From Methylibium sp035476815 (GTDB lineage: Bacteria; Pseudomonadota; Gammaproteobacteria; Burkholderiales; Burkholderiaceae_C), in contig DATILD010000107.1 of NCBI GenBank assembly GCA_035476815.1, positions 1 to 64,000 of the forward strand: a stretch of 64,000 nucleotides of DNA, in the 5' to 3' direction. This document shows positions 25,694 through 33,742 of this stretch, piece after piece (position 1 is the first letter of the stretch; each line of letters starts with the position of its first letter). The notes below the pieces were generated by a model. The model saw nothing but the letters and a program-made list of their open reading frames with translations. It ran no database searches and was not told where the DNA came from. The translations under genes and the position numbers were made by a program.

Positions 25694-26359
25694 TCAGCCG
25701 CCCAGCGCGCGCGCCACCGGCGCGTGCCAGACCGCCGCGCAAAAATGGCAGCCGCTGCCGGCCAGCACGAACAGGTGCCAGACGAAGTGCCCGTAGCGCA
25801 GCCGACCGTCGAGCAGGAAGAACACCAGCCCCGCCATGTAGGCACCGGCCCCGGCCAGCAGCCAGGCCAGCCCGGCCGCCGAGACGCTGCGCAGCAGCGG
25901 GCCCAGCACCACCAGCCCCAGCCAGGCCAGGCTCAGGTACAGCACGGTCGACAGCCAGGGGCTGCGCGGCCGCCGCAGCAACTTCAGCAGGATGCCGACC
26001 AGTGCCAGTCCCCAGACCGCGGCCAGCAGCGGCCGGCCGCTGGCCGGCGGCATCGGCCCGAGCATGAAGGGCGTGTAGCTGCCGGCGATGAACAGGAAGA
26101 TCGCCGCATGGTCGAGGGTCTGGCACCAGCCCTTCAGCCGCCCTGGCGGCAGCGCATGGTAGAGCGCCGACGCGAAGTACAGCAGGATCATCGTCGCCGC
26201 GAACACCCCGACGCCGAAGCGGTGCAACTCAGGGCCGCGGCGCGCGACGAGGTCCAGCAGCACCGGCAGTGAGCCCAGCGCCAGCAGCAGCCCGAGTGCA
26301 TGGCTCGCGGCGTTGGCGAATTCCTCGCCGCGGCTCTGCGGGCGGTCGACCGAGTCCAT
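25694..26359 (-). CDS. Haemolysin III / PAQR-family membrane protein
   Basis: The 221-residue product has seven hydrophobic segments and the family motifs SALYHALPPG (with conserved Ser and His), LDHAAIFLFIAGSYTPF and the C-terminal HFVWHLFVLAGSGCHF. The histidines and Asp form the metal site typical of the PAQR superfamily. Members are described as haemolysin III or YqfA; the cellular role in proteobacteria is poorly known. GGAGGG precedes the ATG at 26359. It converges with miaB. Confidence 0.9.
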   Translation of the reverse strand: MDSVDRPQSRGEEFANAASHALGLLLALGSLPVLLDLVARRGPELHRFGVGVFAATMILLYFASALYHALPPGRLKGWCQTLDHAAIFLFIAGSYTPFMLGPMPPASGRPLLAAVWGLALVGILLKLLRRPRSPWLSTVLYLSLAWLGLVVLGPLLRSVSAAGLAWLLAGAGAYMAGLVFFLLDGRLRYGHFVWHLFVLAGSGCHFCAAVWHAPVARALGG

Positions 26360-26469
26360 GGTTGAACCCTCCGGGGCATCGGCCCGTCGTGGGGGCCGAT
26401 GGACCGATTGTCGGAAGCGGCGCGCATCCGCGCGTGGCCGCGACCCCCGCGATCCGGCTAGTTCAGATG

Positions 26470-26665
26470 GAGGGCAGCGCGCGCGCGCGGCGGCCGTGCG
26501 CACGAGCGCCGCGACCAGCCGCTCGACATCGGCCAGGCTGTGCGCGACCACAGCGAGATGCACCGTCGCGCCGACGCCGTACCGCGCGGCGCGGCGCGGC
26601 CTCGATCAGCGCCGGCTGGGTCGGTAGGCCGAGATCGTCGTTGCCGGCGAACGCGAGCCGCGAAG
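26470..26665 (-). pseudogene. bioF: Decayed bioF remnant (8-amino-7-oxononanoate synthase)
   Basis: On the minus strand one frame reads RLAFAGNDDLGLPTQPALIEAA, close to the BioF N-terminal landmark with NDYLGL. After a frame shift it reads RYGVGA, the next BioF landmark. It then jumps straight to VHLAVVAHSLADVERLVAALV, which resembles the BioF C-terminus (around SAAHT...ADV..LV.AL). About 250 residues, including the whole PLP core, are missing. It lies downstream of bioD in the same direction, where bioF could be expected. An intact bioF is not in this window. Confidence 0.7.
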
Positions 26666-26697
26666 CTGGCCTCGCGGCCGGGCATCTCTCAAGGAAG

Positions 26698-26770
26698 CGC
26701 CGGGCCGCCCCAAGTTTCCTGACCCCCGCGGGGGGCTGGGCGCAGCCCGGCCCTGGGGCGCGGCGAAGCC
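26698..26770. repeat. Mosaic intergenic repeat downstream of bioD
   Basis: It begins with the core CGCCGGGCCGCCCCAAG (26698-26714) and continues into facing C and G runs and GGGCGCAGCCC. Nearly the same ~70-base segment occurs inverted at 34399-34477. It separates bioD from the bioF remnant. Confidence 0.7.
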
Positions 26771-26788
26771 GCACGGGGGTGGTTCATT

Positions 26789-27460
26789 TCAGTCGGGCAG
26801 GCGCAGCGCGAGGTCGGCCGCGCGGGCCGCCGGGTCCCAGGGAAAGTCGCCGAGCAGCGGCGCCGGCAGCTGCGCGCACAGGTAGTCGACATTGGCCTGC
26901 TGCTCCGGCATCGCCGGGTCGAGCCGGCTCGCGATCCAGCCGGCCAGCGGCAGGCCGCGCGCGGCGATCGCATCGCGCGTCAGCAGCGCATGGTTCAGGC
27001 AGCCGAGCCGCAAGCCCACGACCAGGATCACCGGCAGGCCCAGCGCGGCCGCGAGGTCGGCGCCGGTGTGGCGCGGCGACAGCGGCACCAGGAAGCCGCC
27101 CGCCCCCTCGACCACCACCGCATCGACCTGCTGGGCCAGCGCGCGGTAGGCCTGGGCGATGCGGTCGATGTCGATGGGCTGCCCGGCGCGCAGCGCCGCG
27201 ATGTGCGGGCTCATCGGGTCGGGCAGCAGCACCGGGTTGTCGAGCGTCGCCGGCACCGCGAAGCTGCTCGCGGCGCGCAGCGCCAGCACGTCCTCGTTCT
27301 GCGGCCGACCGTCCGCATCCGGCTCGGCCCCGGCCGCCACCGGCTTCATGCCGACGCAGCGGCTGTACCTCGCCCGCAGCGCATGCAGCAGCGCGCAGCT
27401 CGCACGGGTCTTGCCGACGCCGGTGTCGGTCCCGGTGACGAACCAGCCCTTGGCGCTCAT
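26789..27460 (-). CDS. bioD: Dethiobiotin synthetase BioD
   Basis: The 223-residue product has the P-loop GTDTGVGKT at residues ~10-18, the KPVAAG motif and VEGAGGFLVPLS, as in BioD. It makes dethiobiotin from 7,8-diaminononanoate, CO2 and ATP in biotin synthesis. The ATG at 27460 (MSAKGWFVTG) begins the fold. It lies 109 bases downstream of bioA with a repeat between. Confidence 0.96.
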   Translation of the reverse strand: MSAKGWFVTGTDTGVGKTRASCALLHALRARYSRCVGMKPVAAGAEPDADGRPQNEDVLALRAASSFAVPATLDNPVLLPDPMSPHIAALRAGQPIDIDRIAQAYRALAQQVDAVVVEGAGGFLVPLSPRHTGADLAAALGLPVILVVGLRLGCLNHALLTRDAIAARGLPLAGWIASRLDPAMPEQQANVDYLCAQLPAPLLGDFPWDPAARAADLALRLPD

Positions 27461-27496
27461 GACAGCCCCTCGTCCGACGGGTACGTCGGCCGATCC

Positions 27497-27545
27497 CCCG
27501 GGGGGATGCGGGCCGGCTTGGGAGCGGCCCGGCGCTCGGCCCGCC
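27497..27545. repeat. Mosaic intergenic repeat between bioA and bioD
   Basis: It contains CTTGGGAGCGGCCCGGCG at 27517-27534, inside a 27-base stretch identical to the copy between flhD and flhC. A CCCCCGGGGGG palindrome precedes it. Confidence 0.7.
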
Positions 27546-27569
27546 GAAGACGCGTCGACACAGGGCGCC

Positions 27570-28892
27570 TCATCGGAGCGCAGCCTCCAGCGCCCGCAGC
27601 GCACCGTCTGCCAGCTGCTCCAACGCCTCGTCATCGAGCACATACGGCGGCATGAAGTACAGCGTGTCGCCGATCGGCCGCAGCAGCAGGCCCTGCTCGC
27701 GCGCGGCCAGGTGGTAGGTGCCGGCAAAGTCCGGCGGCACGGCGTCGATGTCGAAGGCCCACAGCATGCCGAGCTGGCGCACGGCGCGCACCCGCGGATG
27801 GCGCGCCAGCGGCTCGCACAGCGCGGTGAGCCGCGCCGCGGTGACGCGGTTGCGCTCGAGCACCGGCTCGCGCTCGAACAGATCCAGCACCGCCAGCGCC
27901 GCGCGACAGGCCAGCGGGTTGCCGGTGTAGGAGTGCGAGTGCAGGAAGCCGCGCGCGGCGCTGTCGTCCCAGAACGCCGCATAGACCGCGTCGGTCGTCA
28001 GCACCGCCGACAGCGGCAGCGTGCCGCCGGTCAGTCCCTTGCTCAGGCAGATGAAGTCCGGGCGCGCGTGAGCCTCACCGTTCTCGGCCTGCTGGTGCGC
28101 GAACATAGTGCCGCTGCGGCCGAAGCCGACCGCGATCTCGTCGCAGATCAGGTGCACCTGATAGCGGTCGCACAGCGCACGGGCCAGGCGCAGGTACTCG
28201 GGGTCGTGCATGCCGAAGCCGGCGGCGCACTGCACCAGCGGCTCGACGATCAGCGCGGCGGTGCGCTGGTGGTGGGCCTCGAGGTAGGTCGCCAGCGCGG
28301 CCGCCGCACGGCGGGCGCAGGCCACGGCGTCCTCGCCCGGCTGCGCATACCGCGTGTCGGGCGTCGGCAGCGCCGCGCTCAGCCGCAGCAGCGGCCCGTA
28401 GGCCTCGCGGAACAGCGGGATGTCGGTGACCGACAGCGCGCCCACCGTCTCGCCGTGGTAGCCGCCGGCCAGGCCGACGAACTCGCACTTCCCGGCGTGG
28501 CCGGCGTTGCGCCAGGCATGCGCGCTCATCTTCAGCGCGATCTCGGTGGCCGAGGCGCCGTCGCTGGCATAGAAGGCGTGGCCGAGACCGGTGAGCGCGC
28601 CGAGCCGCTCGGACAGCCGCACCACCGGCTCGTGCGTCAGCCCGGCGAGCATCACGTGGTCCAGCGTGTCGAGCTGATCGGCGATCGCCGCCTTCAGCTG
28701 CGGATGGCCATGGCCGAACAGGTTGACCCACCAGGAGCTGATCGCGTCGAGGTGGCGCCGGCCCTCGGTGTCGAACAGCCACGGCCCTTCAGCGCGCGCG
28801 ATCGCGAGCAGCGGCTCGCGCTCGTGCCGCTTCATCTGCGTGCAGGGGTGCCAGACGGCGCGCAGGCTGCGCGCGGCGAGATCGTCGGTCAC
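27570..28892 (-). CDS. bioA: Adenosylmethionine-8-amino-7-oxononanoate transaminase BioA
   Basis: The 440-residue product has the BioA landmarks WHPCTQMK, LDAISSWWVNLFGHGHP, GGYHGETVGALSVTD, the PLP-site region ICDEIAVGFGRSG and the Schiff-base Lys in LSKGLTGG. It transfers the amino group of SAM to KAPA. The GTG start at 28892 overlaps the queD stop (GTGA), so bioA is read in one run with queE and queD. Confidence 0.96.
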   Translation of the reverse strand: MTDDLAARSLRAVWHPCTQMKRHEREPLLAIARAEGPWLFDTEGRRHLDAISSWWVNLFGHGHPQLKAAIADQLDTLDHVMLAGLTHEPVVRLSERLGALTGLGHAFYASDGASATEIALKMSAHAWRNAGHAGKCEFVGLAGGYHGETVGALSVTDIPLFREAYGPLLRLSAALPTPDTRYAQPGEDAVACARRAAAALATYLEAHHQRTAALIVEPLVQCAAGFGMHDPEYLRLARALCDRYQVHLICDEIAVGFGRSGTMFAHQQAENGEAHARPDFICLSKGLTGGTLPLSAVLTTDAVYAAFWDDSAARGFLHSHSYTGNPLACRAALAVLDLFEREPVLERNRVTAARLTALCEPLARHPRVRAVRQLGMLWAFDIDAVPPDFAGTYHLAAREQGLLLRPIGDTLYFMPPYVLDDEALEQLADGALRALEAALR

Positions 28893-29257
28893 GGGCAGTA
28901 GACGCAGCGGTCGCCGCTGCTCTTGCGCTCGACGCTCACCTCGGCCACCTGCGGCACCGCCGCCACCATGTGGCGGTGGATGAAGACGCACAGGTTCTCC
29001 AGCGTCGGCGTGCCGAGGTCCGGCACCTCGTCGAGGAAATGATGGTCGAGCCGCTCGCGCACCGCGGCGATCGCGGCGCGCAGCACCACCAGGTCGACCA
29101 CCATGCCGTTCGCGGCGTCGGCCTCGCCGCGCACCGTGACACGGGCGGTGTAGGTGTGGCCGTGCACGCGGCGGCTGCCGTCGGCCTCGTTGCGCTCGAC
29201 CTGGCGCTTGAGCGTGTGCGCCGATTCGAAATAGAAGGACTGGCTGAGTTCGTACAT
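28889..29257 (-). CDS. queD: QueD/PTPS-family 6-carboxytetrahydropterin synthase-like protein lacking the usual catalytic Cys
   Basis: The 122-residue product has the zinc histidines (ESAH and HGH) and the paired catalytic His/Asp region (ERLDHHFLDEVP) of QueD, which converts dihydroneopterin triphosphate into 6-carboxytetrahydropterin on the way to queuosine. In E. coli QueD the catalytic Cys lies four residues before HGH (CGRLHGH); here the same place reads SRRVHGH, so Ser replaces Cys. It lies directly downstream of queE, which supports a pathway role. A changed mechanism or substrate is possible. Confidence 0.82.
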   Translation of the reverse strand: MYELSQSFYFESAHTLKRQVERNEADGSRRVHGHTYTARVTVRGEADAANGMVVDLVVLRAAIAAVRERLDHHFLDEVPDLGTPTLENLCVFIHRHMVAAVPQVAEVSVERKSSGDRCVYCP

Positions 29258-29269
29258 GAGGCGTCGGCC

Positions 29270-29905
29270 CTATCGAATGCCGAGCAGCTTGTGGGTCTGC
29301 AGGCTGAGCTGCCAGCGCGGGTGCTCGAGGCACCAGCGCACGGCCCACTCGGTGTTGGCGGCGAGTTGCGGACCGTCCATCGGCTGGACGCGGCGCTGGC
29401 GGAAATCGAGCGCTTCGAGCGCGCCGAGGTCGATGCCCTCCTGCGGCACCACCACCTTGAGTTCATCGCCGCGCGTCTGCAGCAGCGGCGCGCCGGCCTT
29501 GGGGCTGACGCACAGCCAGTCGATGCCGGCCGGCGCGGCGACCGTGCCGTTGGTCTCGACCGCGACCTCGAAGCCCTGGGCGTGCAGCGCGTCGAGCAGC
29601 GCCGCATCGACCTGCAGCAGCGGCTCGCCGCCGGTCAGCACGACGAAGCGCCGGCCGCCGCCGCCGGCGGGCCAGTGCGATGCCACCGCCGAGGCCAGGG
29701 CCTCGGCGATCGTGAACTTGCCGCCGCCGCTGCCATCGGTGCCGACGAACTCGGTGTCGCAAAAGCGGCAGACGGCGTTCGCGCGGTCTTCCTCGCGGCC
29801 GCTCCACAGGTTGCAGCCGGCGAAGCGGCAGAACACCGCGGGCCGGCCGGCCTGGCCGCCCTCGCCCTGCAGCGTGTAGAAGATCTCCTTGACCGAGTAG
29901 GTCAT
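29270..29905 (-). CDS. queE: 7-carboxy-7-deazaguanine synthase QueE
   Basis: The 211-residue radical-SAM enzyme carries a CX14CX2C cluster motif (C in GCNLWSG, then CRFC), the variant known from Burkholderia QueE rather than the common CX3CX2C. Further landmarks are YTLQGEGGQAGRPAVFCRF and VVLTGGEPLLQ. It converts the QueD product into 7-carboxy-7-deazaguanine. The ATG at 29905 (MTYSVKEI) overlaps the upstream gene's stop by ATGA. Confidence 0.95.
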   Translation of the reverse strand: MTYSVKEIFYTLQGEGGQAGRPAVFCRFAGCNLWSGREEDRANAVCRFCDTEFVGTDGSGGGKFTIAEALASAVASHWPAGGGGRRFVVLTGGEPLLQVDAALLDALHAQGFEVAVETNGTVAAPAGIDWLCVSPKAGAPLLQTRGDELKVVVPQEGIDLGALEALDFRQRRVQPMDGPQLAANTEWAVRWCLEHPRWQLSLQTHKLLGIR

Positions 29906-30177
29906 CTGCGCCCCCAACCGGCCCAGCCCAGCGACGCCGCGCAGGCCAGCACCATCGCTCCGTAGGTCGCCATCGCGCCGTCACGGCCCGTCACGACCAG
30001 CCCGCCGACCAGCGCGACCAGCGCGCCGCCGCTGGCCCAACCGGCCAGCCGCAGCCACGGCACCGGCCTCAGCATCCGGAACCACAGCAGTTTGGCCAAG
30101 GCCGCGGCGATGCCGCCCAGCAGCAGCGCAGGCAGCACGAAGTTGGCGAGGTGGAGCAGGGCGTCGAGCGCGGACAT
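29902..30177 (-). CDS. Small unknown membrane protein upstream of queE
   Basis: The 91-residue product has three hydrophobic segments (LLHLANFVLPALLLGGIAAALAKLL and two more) with short loops. I do not recognise a family. Its stop overlaps the queE start (ATGA), so it begins the minus-strand run that continues through queE, queD, bioA and bioD. It diverges from hemA, 90 bases away. Confidence 0.75.
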   Translation of the reverse strand: MSALDALLHLANFVLPALLLGGIAAALAKLLWFRMLRPVPWLRLAGWASGGALVALVGGLVVTGRDGAMATYGAMVLACAASLGWAGWGRR

Positions 30178-30255
30178 GGGCGGGAGTGCCGGCCCGGTAG
30201 GCGGCCCATCGAGGCGCTTGCGGCGGGGGGCTGGGTGCCGGAGGAGCCTCAATTT

Positions 30256-30261
30256 TATAAT
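30256..30261 (+). promoter_or_regulatory. Consensus -10 box of hemA, suggesting a leaderless mRNA
   Basis: A perfect TATAAT at 30256-30261 ends only six bases before the hemA ATG at 30268, so transcription would start at or near the A of the ATG. No Shine-Dalgarno sequence is present. No good -35 box is seen 16-18 bases upstream. Confidence 0.6.
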
Positions 30262-30267
30262 GTGCAC

Positions 30268-31575
30268 ATGTCGGTGTTCACGCTGGGTCTGAACCACACG
30301 ACCGCGCCCCTGGACCTGCGCGGTCGTTTTGCGTTCAACCTGGAACAGTTGGGCCCGACGCTGCAGACCTTCCGCCAGGGTTTCGCCGGGGCCGCCAAGG
30401 CCGACGCCGGCCCCGAGGCGGCCATCCTGTCGACCTGCAACCGCACCGAGCTCTATTGCGCCGCCGAGCCGCAGCTGGTGCGCCCGGCGATGGAATGGCT
30501 GGCGCGTGTCGGCGGCGTCGGCACCGACACGCTGACCCACCACACCTATGTGCTCGAGGGCGGCGAGGCCGCCCGCCACGCCTTCCGCGTGGCCAGCGGG
30601 CTCGATTCGATGGTGCTCGGCGAGGCGCAGATCCTCGGCCAGATGAAGCAGGCGGTGCGCGAGGCCGACACCGCCGGGACGCTGGGCCGCACGCTGCACC
30701 AGCTGTTCCAGCGCAGCTTCTCGGTGGCCAAGGAGGTGCGCAGCTCGACCGAGATCGGCGCGCACTCGATCAGCATGGCCGCGGCGTCGGTGCGGCTGGC
30801 GGGCCAGCTGTTCGAGGACCTGCGCGCGATCCGCGTGCTGTTCGTCGGCGCCGGCGAGATGATCGAGCTGGCCGCGACCCACTTCGCCGCCAAGCAGCCG
30901 GCCGGCATGGCGGTGGCCAACCGCACGCTCGAGCGCGGCGAGGCGCTGGGCCGGCGCTTCGGCGCCGAGGCGATGCGCTTGGCCGACCTGCCGGGCCGGC
31001 TGCACGAGTTCGACGCGGTGGTGTCGTGCACCGCGAGCACGCTGCCGCTGATCGGCCTGGGTGCGGTCGAGCGGGCGCTGAAGGCGCGCAAGCACCGGCC
31101 GATGTTCATGGTCGACCTGGCGGTGCCGCGCGACATCGAGCCCGAGGTTGCGCGGCTCGACGACATCTACCTCTACACCGTCGACGACCTGTCGGCGATC
31201 GTGCAGACCGGCGGCGAGAAGCGCCAGGCCGCCGTGGCGCAGGCCGAGGCCATCATCGACAGCGGCGTGCAGAGCTTCGTGCGCTGGCTGGGCCAGCGCG
31301 CCTCGGTACCGCTGATCCAGGCCCTCAACGCCCAGGCCGACGACTGGCGCGCGGTCGAGATCGGCCGCGCCCAGAAGCTGCTGGCGCGCGGCGAGAGCGT
31401 CGACGCGGTGCTCGAGGCCCTGTCCAAAGGACTGACGCAGAAGATGCTGCACGGCACGATGGCAGAGCTACAGAGCGCGCCGGCCGAGCAGCGGGCCCAG
31501 CTGGCGGGCGTGGTGTCGCGGCTGTTCCTGCGCGGTTCAGCGCCGGGCGGCGAGCCTTCGGGCGAACCTCACTAG
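30268..31575 (+). CDS. hemA: Glutamyl-tRNA reductase HemA
   Basis: The 435-residue product has the catalytic Cys in LSTCNRTELY, the GLNHTTAPL start, LGEAQILGQMKQAV, an NADPH-binding Rossmann segment (VLFVGAGEMIELAATHF) and the C-terminal helical dimerisation region. It performs the first step of C5 haem synthesis, glutamyl-tRNA to glutamate-1-semialdehyde. The start is fixed by homology and by the adjacent -10 box. hemA-prfA-prmC is a conserved order in Burkholderiales. Confidence 0.97.
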   Translation: MSVFTLGLNHTTAPLDLRGRFAFNLEQLGPTLQTFRQGFAGAAKADAGPEAAILSTCNRTELYCAAEPQLVRPAMEWLARVGGVGTDTLTHHTYVLEGGEAARHAFRVASGLDSMVLGEAQILGQMKQAVREADTAGTLGRTLHQLFQRSFSVAKEVRSSTEIGAHSISMAAASVRLAGQLFEDLRAIRVLFVGAGEMIELAATHFAAKQPAGMAVANRTLERGEALGRRFGAEAMRLADLPGRLHEFDAVVSCTASTLPLIGLGAVERALKARKHRPMFMVDLAVPRDIEPEVARLDDIYLYTVDDLSAIVQTGGEKRQAAVAQAEAIIDSGVQSFVRWLGQRASVPLIQALNAQADDWRAVEIGRAQKLLARGESVDAVLEALSKGLTQKMLHGTMAELQSAPAEQRAQLAGVVSRLFLRGSAPGGEPSGEPH

Positions 31576-31640
31576 CGACGCGGCCCACCGCGCGGCGCGC
31601 CTGCGCCGCGCCCGCCCGTCCGCACCGCCCTGCCTGCCCG

Positions 31641-32735
31641 ATGAAACCCGCCCTGCGCCAGCAGCTCGACCGTTACGCCCGCCGCCTGGCCGAGCTCGAC
31701 TCGCTGCTGGCCGATCCGGCGGTGATGAAGGACGGCAACGCCTTCCGCACGCTGAGCCGCGAGCACACCGAGGTGGCGGGTGTCGTCGAGCGCCAGCGCG
31801 CCCATGCGCGGCGCGAACGCGACCTCGCCGCCGCGCAGGACCTGTACAGCGACCCGGAGATGGCCGAGCTGGCCGCCGAGGAGAGCGCGGCCGCCACCGC
31901 CGACCTCGAGCGCCTCGAGGCCGAGCTGCAGCGCCTGCTGCTGCCGCGCGACCCCGACGAGGCCCGCGCCGCCTACCTCGAGATCCGCGCCGGCACCGGC
32001 GGCGAGGAGTCGGCGCTGTTCGCCGCCGACCTGCTGCGCATGTACACCCGCTACGCCGACCGGCGCGGCTGGAAGGTCGAGCTGATCAGCGAGAGCGCGA
32101 GCGACCTCGGCGGCTACAAGGAGGTCGTGCTCCATCTCGGCTCGCCCGGCGGCGAGCCGGTCTACGGCGCGCTGCGCTACGAGTCCGGCGGCCACCGTGT
32201 GCAGCGCGTGCCGGCCACCGAGGCCCAGGGCCGCATCCACACCAGCGCCTGCACGGTGGCGGTGTTGCCCGAGGCCGACGCGGCCGCCGAGGTCACGCTG
32301 AACCCGGCCGAGCTGCGCATCGACACCTTCCGCGCCAGCGGCGCCGGCGGCCAGCACATCAACAAGACCGACTCGGCGGTGCGCGTCACCCACCTGCCGA
32401 CCGGGCTGGTGGCCGAATGCCAGGACGACCGCTCGCAGCACCGCAACAAGGCCAAGGCGCTGGCGGTGCTGGCCGCGCGGCTGCGCGACCGCGAACGCAT
32501 CGAGCGCGAGGCCAAGGCCGCCGCGACCCGCAAGAGCCTGATCGGCAGCGGCGACCGCAGCGACCGCATCCGCACCTACAACTTCCCGCAGGGCCGGCTG
32601 ACCGATCACCGGATCAACCTGACGCTGTACCAGCTCGGCGCGATCATGGACGGCGATCTGGCGCCCGTGGTTCAGGCGCTGCAGGCCGCGCGCGAGGCCG
32701 AACTGCTGGCGGAGATGGAGATCGGCGACGCATGA
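31641..32735 (+). CDS. prfA: Peptide chain release factor 1
   Basis: The 364-residue product has the GGQ motif in GAGGQHINKTDSAVR, a PAT-type decoding region (RVPATEAQGRIHTSA contains the family signature) and the usual RF1 length. It releases peptides at UAA and UAG. Its stop overlaps the prmC start by ATGA, matching the fact that PrmC methylates the Gln of GGQ. No clear ribosome-binding site precedes the ATG. Confidence 0.97.
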   Translation: MKPALRQQLDRYARRLAELDSLLADPAVMKDGNAFRTLSREHTEVAGVVERQRAHARRERDLAAAQDLYSDPEMAELAAEESAAATADLERLEAELQRLLLPRDPDEARAAYLEIRAGTGGEESALFAADLLRMYTRYADRRGWKVELISESASDLGGYKEVVLHLGSPGGEPVYGALRYESGGHRVQRVPATEAQGRIHTSACTVAVLPEADAAAEVTLNPAELRIDTFRASGAGGQHINKTDSAVRVTHLPTGLVAECQDDRSQHRNKAKALAVLAARLRDRERIEREAKAAATRKSLIGSGDRSDRIRTYNFPQGRLTDHRINLTLYQLGAIMDGDLAPVVQALQAAREAELLAEMEIGDA

Positions 32736-33556
32736 GCGCGACCGTCGGGGCGCTACTCGAAGCCGCCCGCCGGGCGGGCCTGGACCGACTGGACGCGCAA
32801 TTGCTGCTGGGCGCCGTCCTCGCGCAGACGCGGGCCTGGCTGATCGCGCACGACGACCGGGCCGTCGCCGCCGTCGACGCCGAGCGCTTCCACGCCCTCG
32901 CCGCCCGCCGCGCCGCCGGCGAGCCGGTGGCCTACCTGCTGGGCGAGAAGGAATTCCACGGCCTGGCCCTGCGGCTCACGCCCGACGTGCTGGTGCCCCG
33001 GCCCGACACCGAGACCTTGGTCGACTGGGCGCTGGAACTGCTGCCACCCGGCTCGACCGCCGCGGTGCTCGACCTCGGCACCGGCAGCGGCGCCGTCGCG
33101 CTGGCGCTCGCCCGGCAGCGGCCGACGCTGCGGCTCACGGCCGTCGACGCCAGCCCGGCGGCGCTCGCGGTGGCGCGCGGCAACGGCGAGCGCCTCGGCC
33201 TGCCGCTGCGCTGGCTCGCGAGCGACTGGTTCGGCGCGCTGGCCGGCGAGCGCTACGACCTCGTCGTCGGCAACCCGCCCTACATCGCCGAGGGCGATCC
33301 GCACCTTGCGGCGCTGCAACACGAGCCGGTCCTGGCGCTGAGCTCCGGGCCTGACGGGCTGGACGCGATCCGACGCATCGCCGCGGCCGCGCCGGCCCAC
33401 TTGGTGCCGGGCGCCTGGCTGCTGCTCGAGCATGGCCACGACCAGGCCGAGGCGGTGCGCGCCCTGCTCGCCGCCGCCGGGCTGGCCGACGCCCGGACCC
33501 GGCCCGACCTGGCCGGGCGGCCGCGCTGCAGCGGCGCCCGACGCGCCGCCGCGTGA
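32732..33556 (+). CDS. prmC: Release factor glutamine methyltransferase PrmC
   Basis: The 274-residue product has an N-terminal helical domain, the SAM motif VLDLGTGSGAVALALA and the catalytic NPPY motif (VVGNPPYIAEGDPHL). It methylates the GGQ glutamine of release factors. Coupled by ATGA to prfA. The C-terminus is Arg/Ala-rich and slightly ragged but full length. Confidence 0.95.
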   Translation: MSATVGALLEAARRAGLDRLDAQLLLGAVLAQTRAWLIAHDDRAVAAVDAERFHALAARRAAGEPVAYLLGEKEFHGLALRLTPDVLVPRPDTETLVDWALELLPPGSTAAVLDLGTGSGAVALALARQRPTLRLTAVDASPAALAVARGNGERLGLPLRWLASDWFGALAGERYDLVVGNPPYIAEGDPHLAALQHEPVLALSSGPDGLDAIRRIAAAAPAHLVPGAWLLLEHGHDQAEAVRALLAAAGLADARTRPDLAGRPRCSGARRAAA

Positions 33557-33680
33557 CGAACCGCACACCCCACGGCTGAAGGGGCCCGCGGCGTTGCGGT
33601 GGCGCGACCGGCCCCTGCAACGCCGCCGCGAGGCGCGTACGATGGGTTCCCGAGCGGCCGTTTCGCCGCCCGCCGTCCCG

Positions 33681-33703
33681 GACGCCGGGGCGGCCCCGGC
33701 GTC
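33681..33703. other. Strong hairpin upstream of the outer-membrane protein gene
   Basis: GACGCCGGGG and CCCCGGCGTC are perfect 10-base arms with loop CGG. It lies 125 bases after prmC and 40 bases before the next ATG. It could terminate the hemA-prfA-prmC transcript or protect the downstream mRNA; no T-tract follows. Confidence 0.45.
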
Positions 33704-33742
33704 GGATGCGAAGCCGCTCTCCTCTGCCCCGAGGAGTCCGCC

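Noticed and set aside
26269..27438. Plus-strand open frame across the bioF remnant and bioD
   Set aside because: Low-complexity Arg/Ala/Pro string opposite bioD and over a repeat; no domain.
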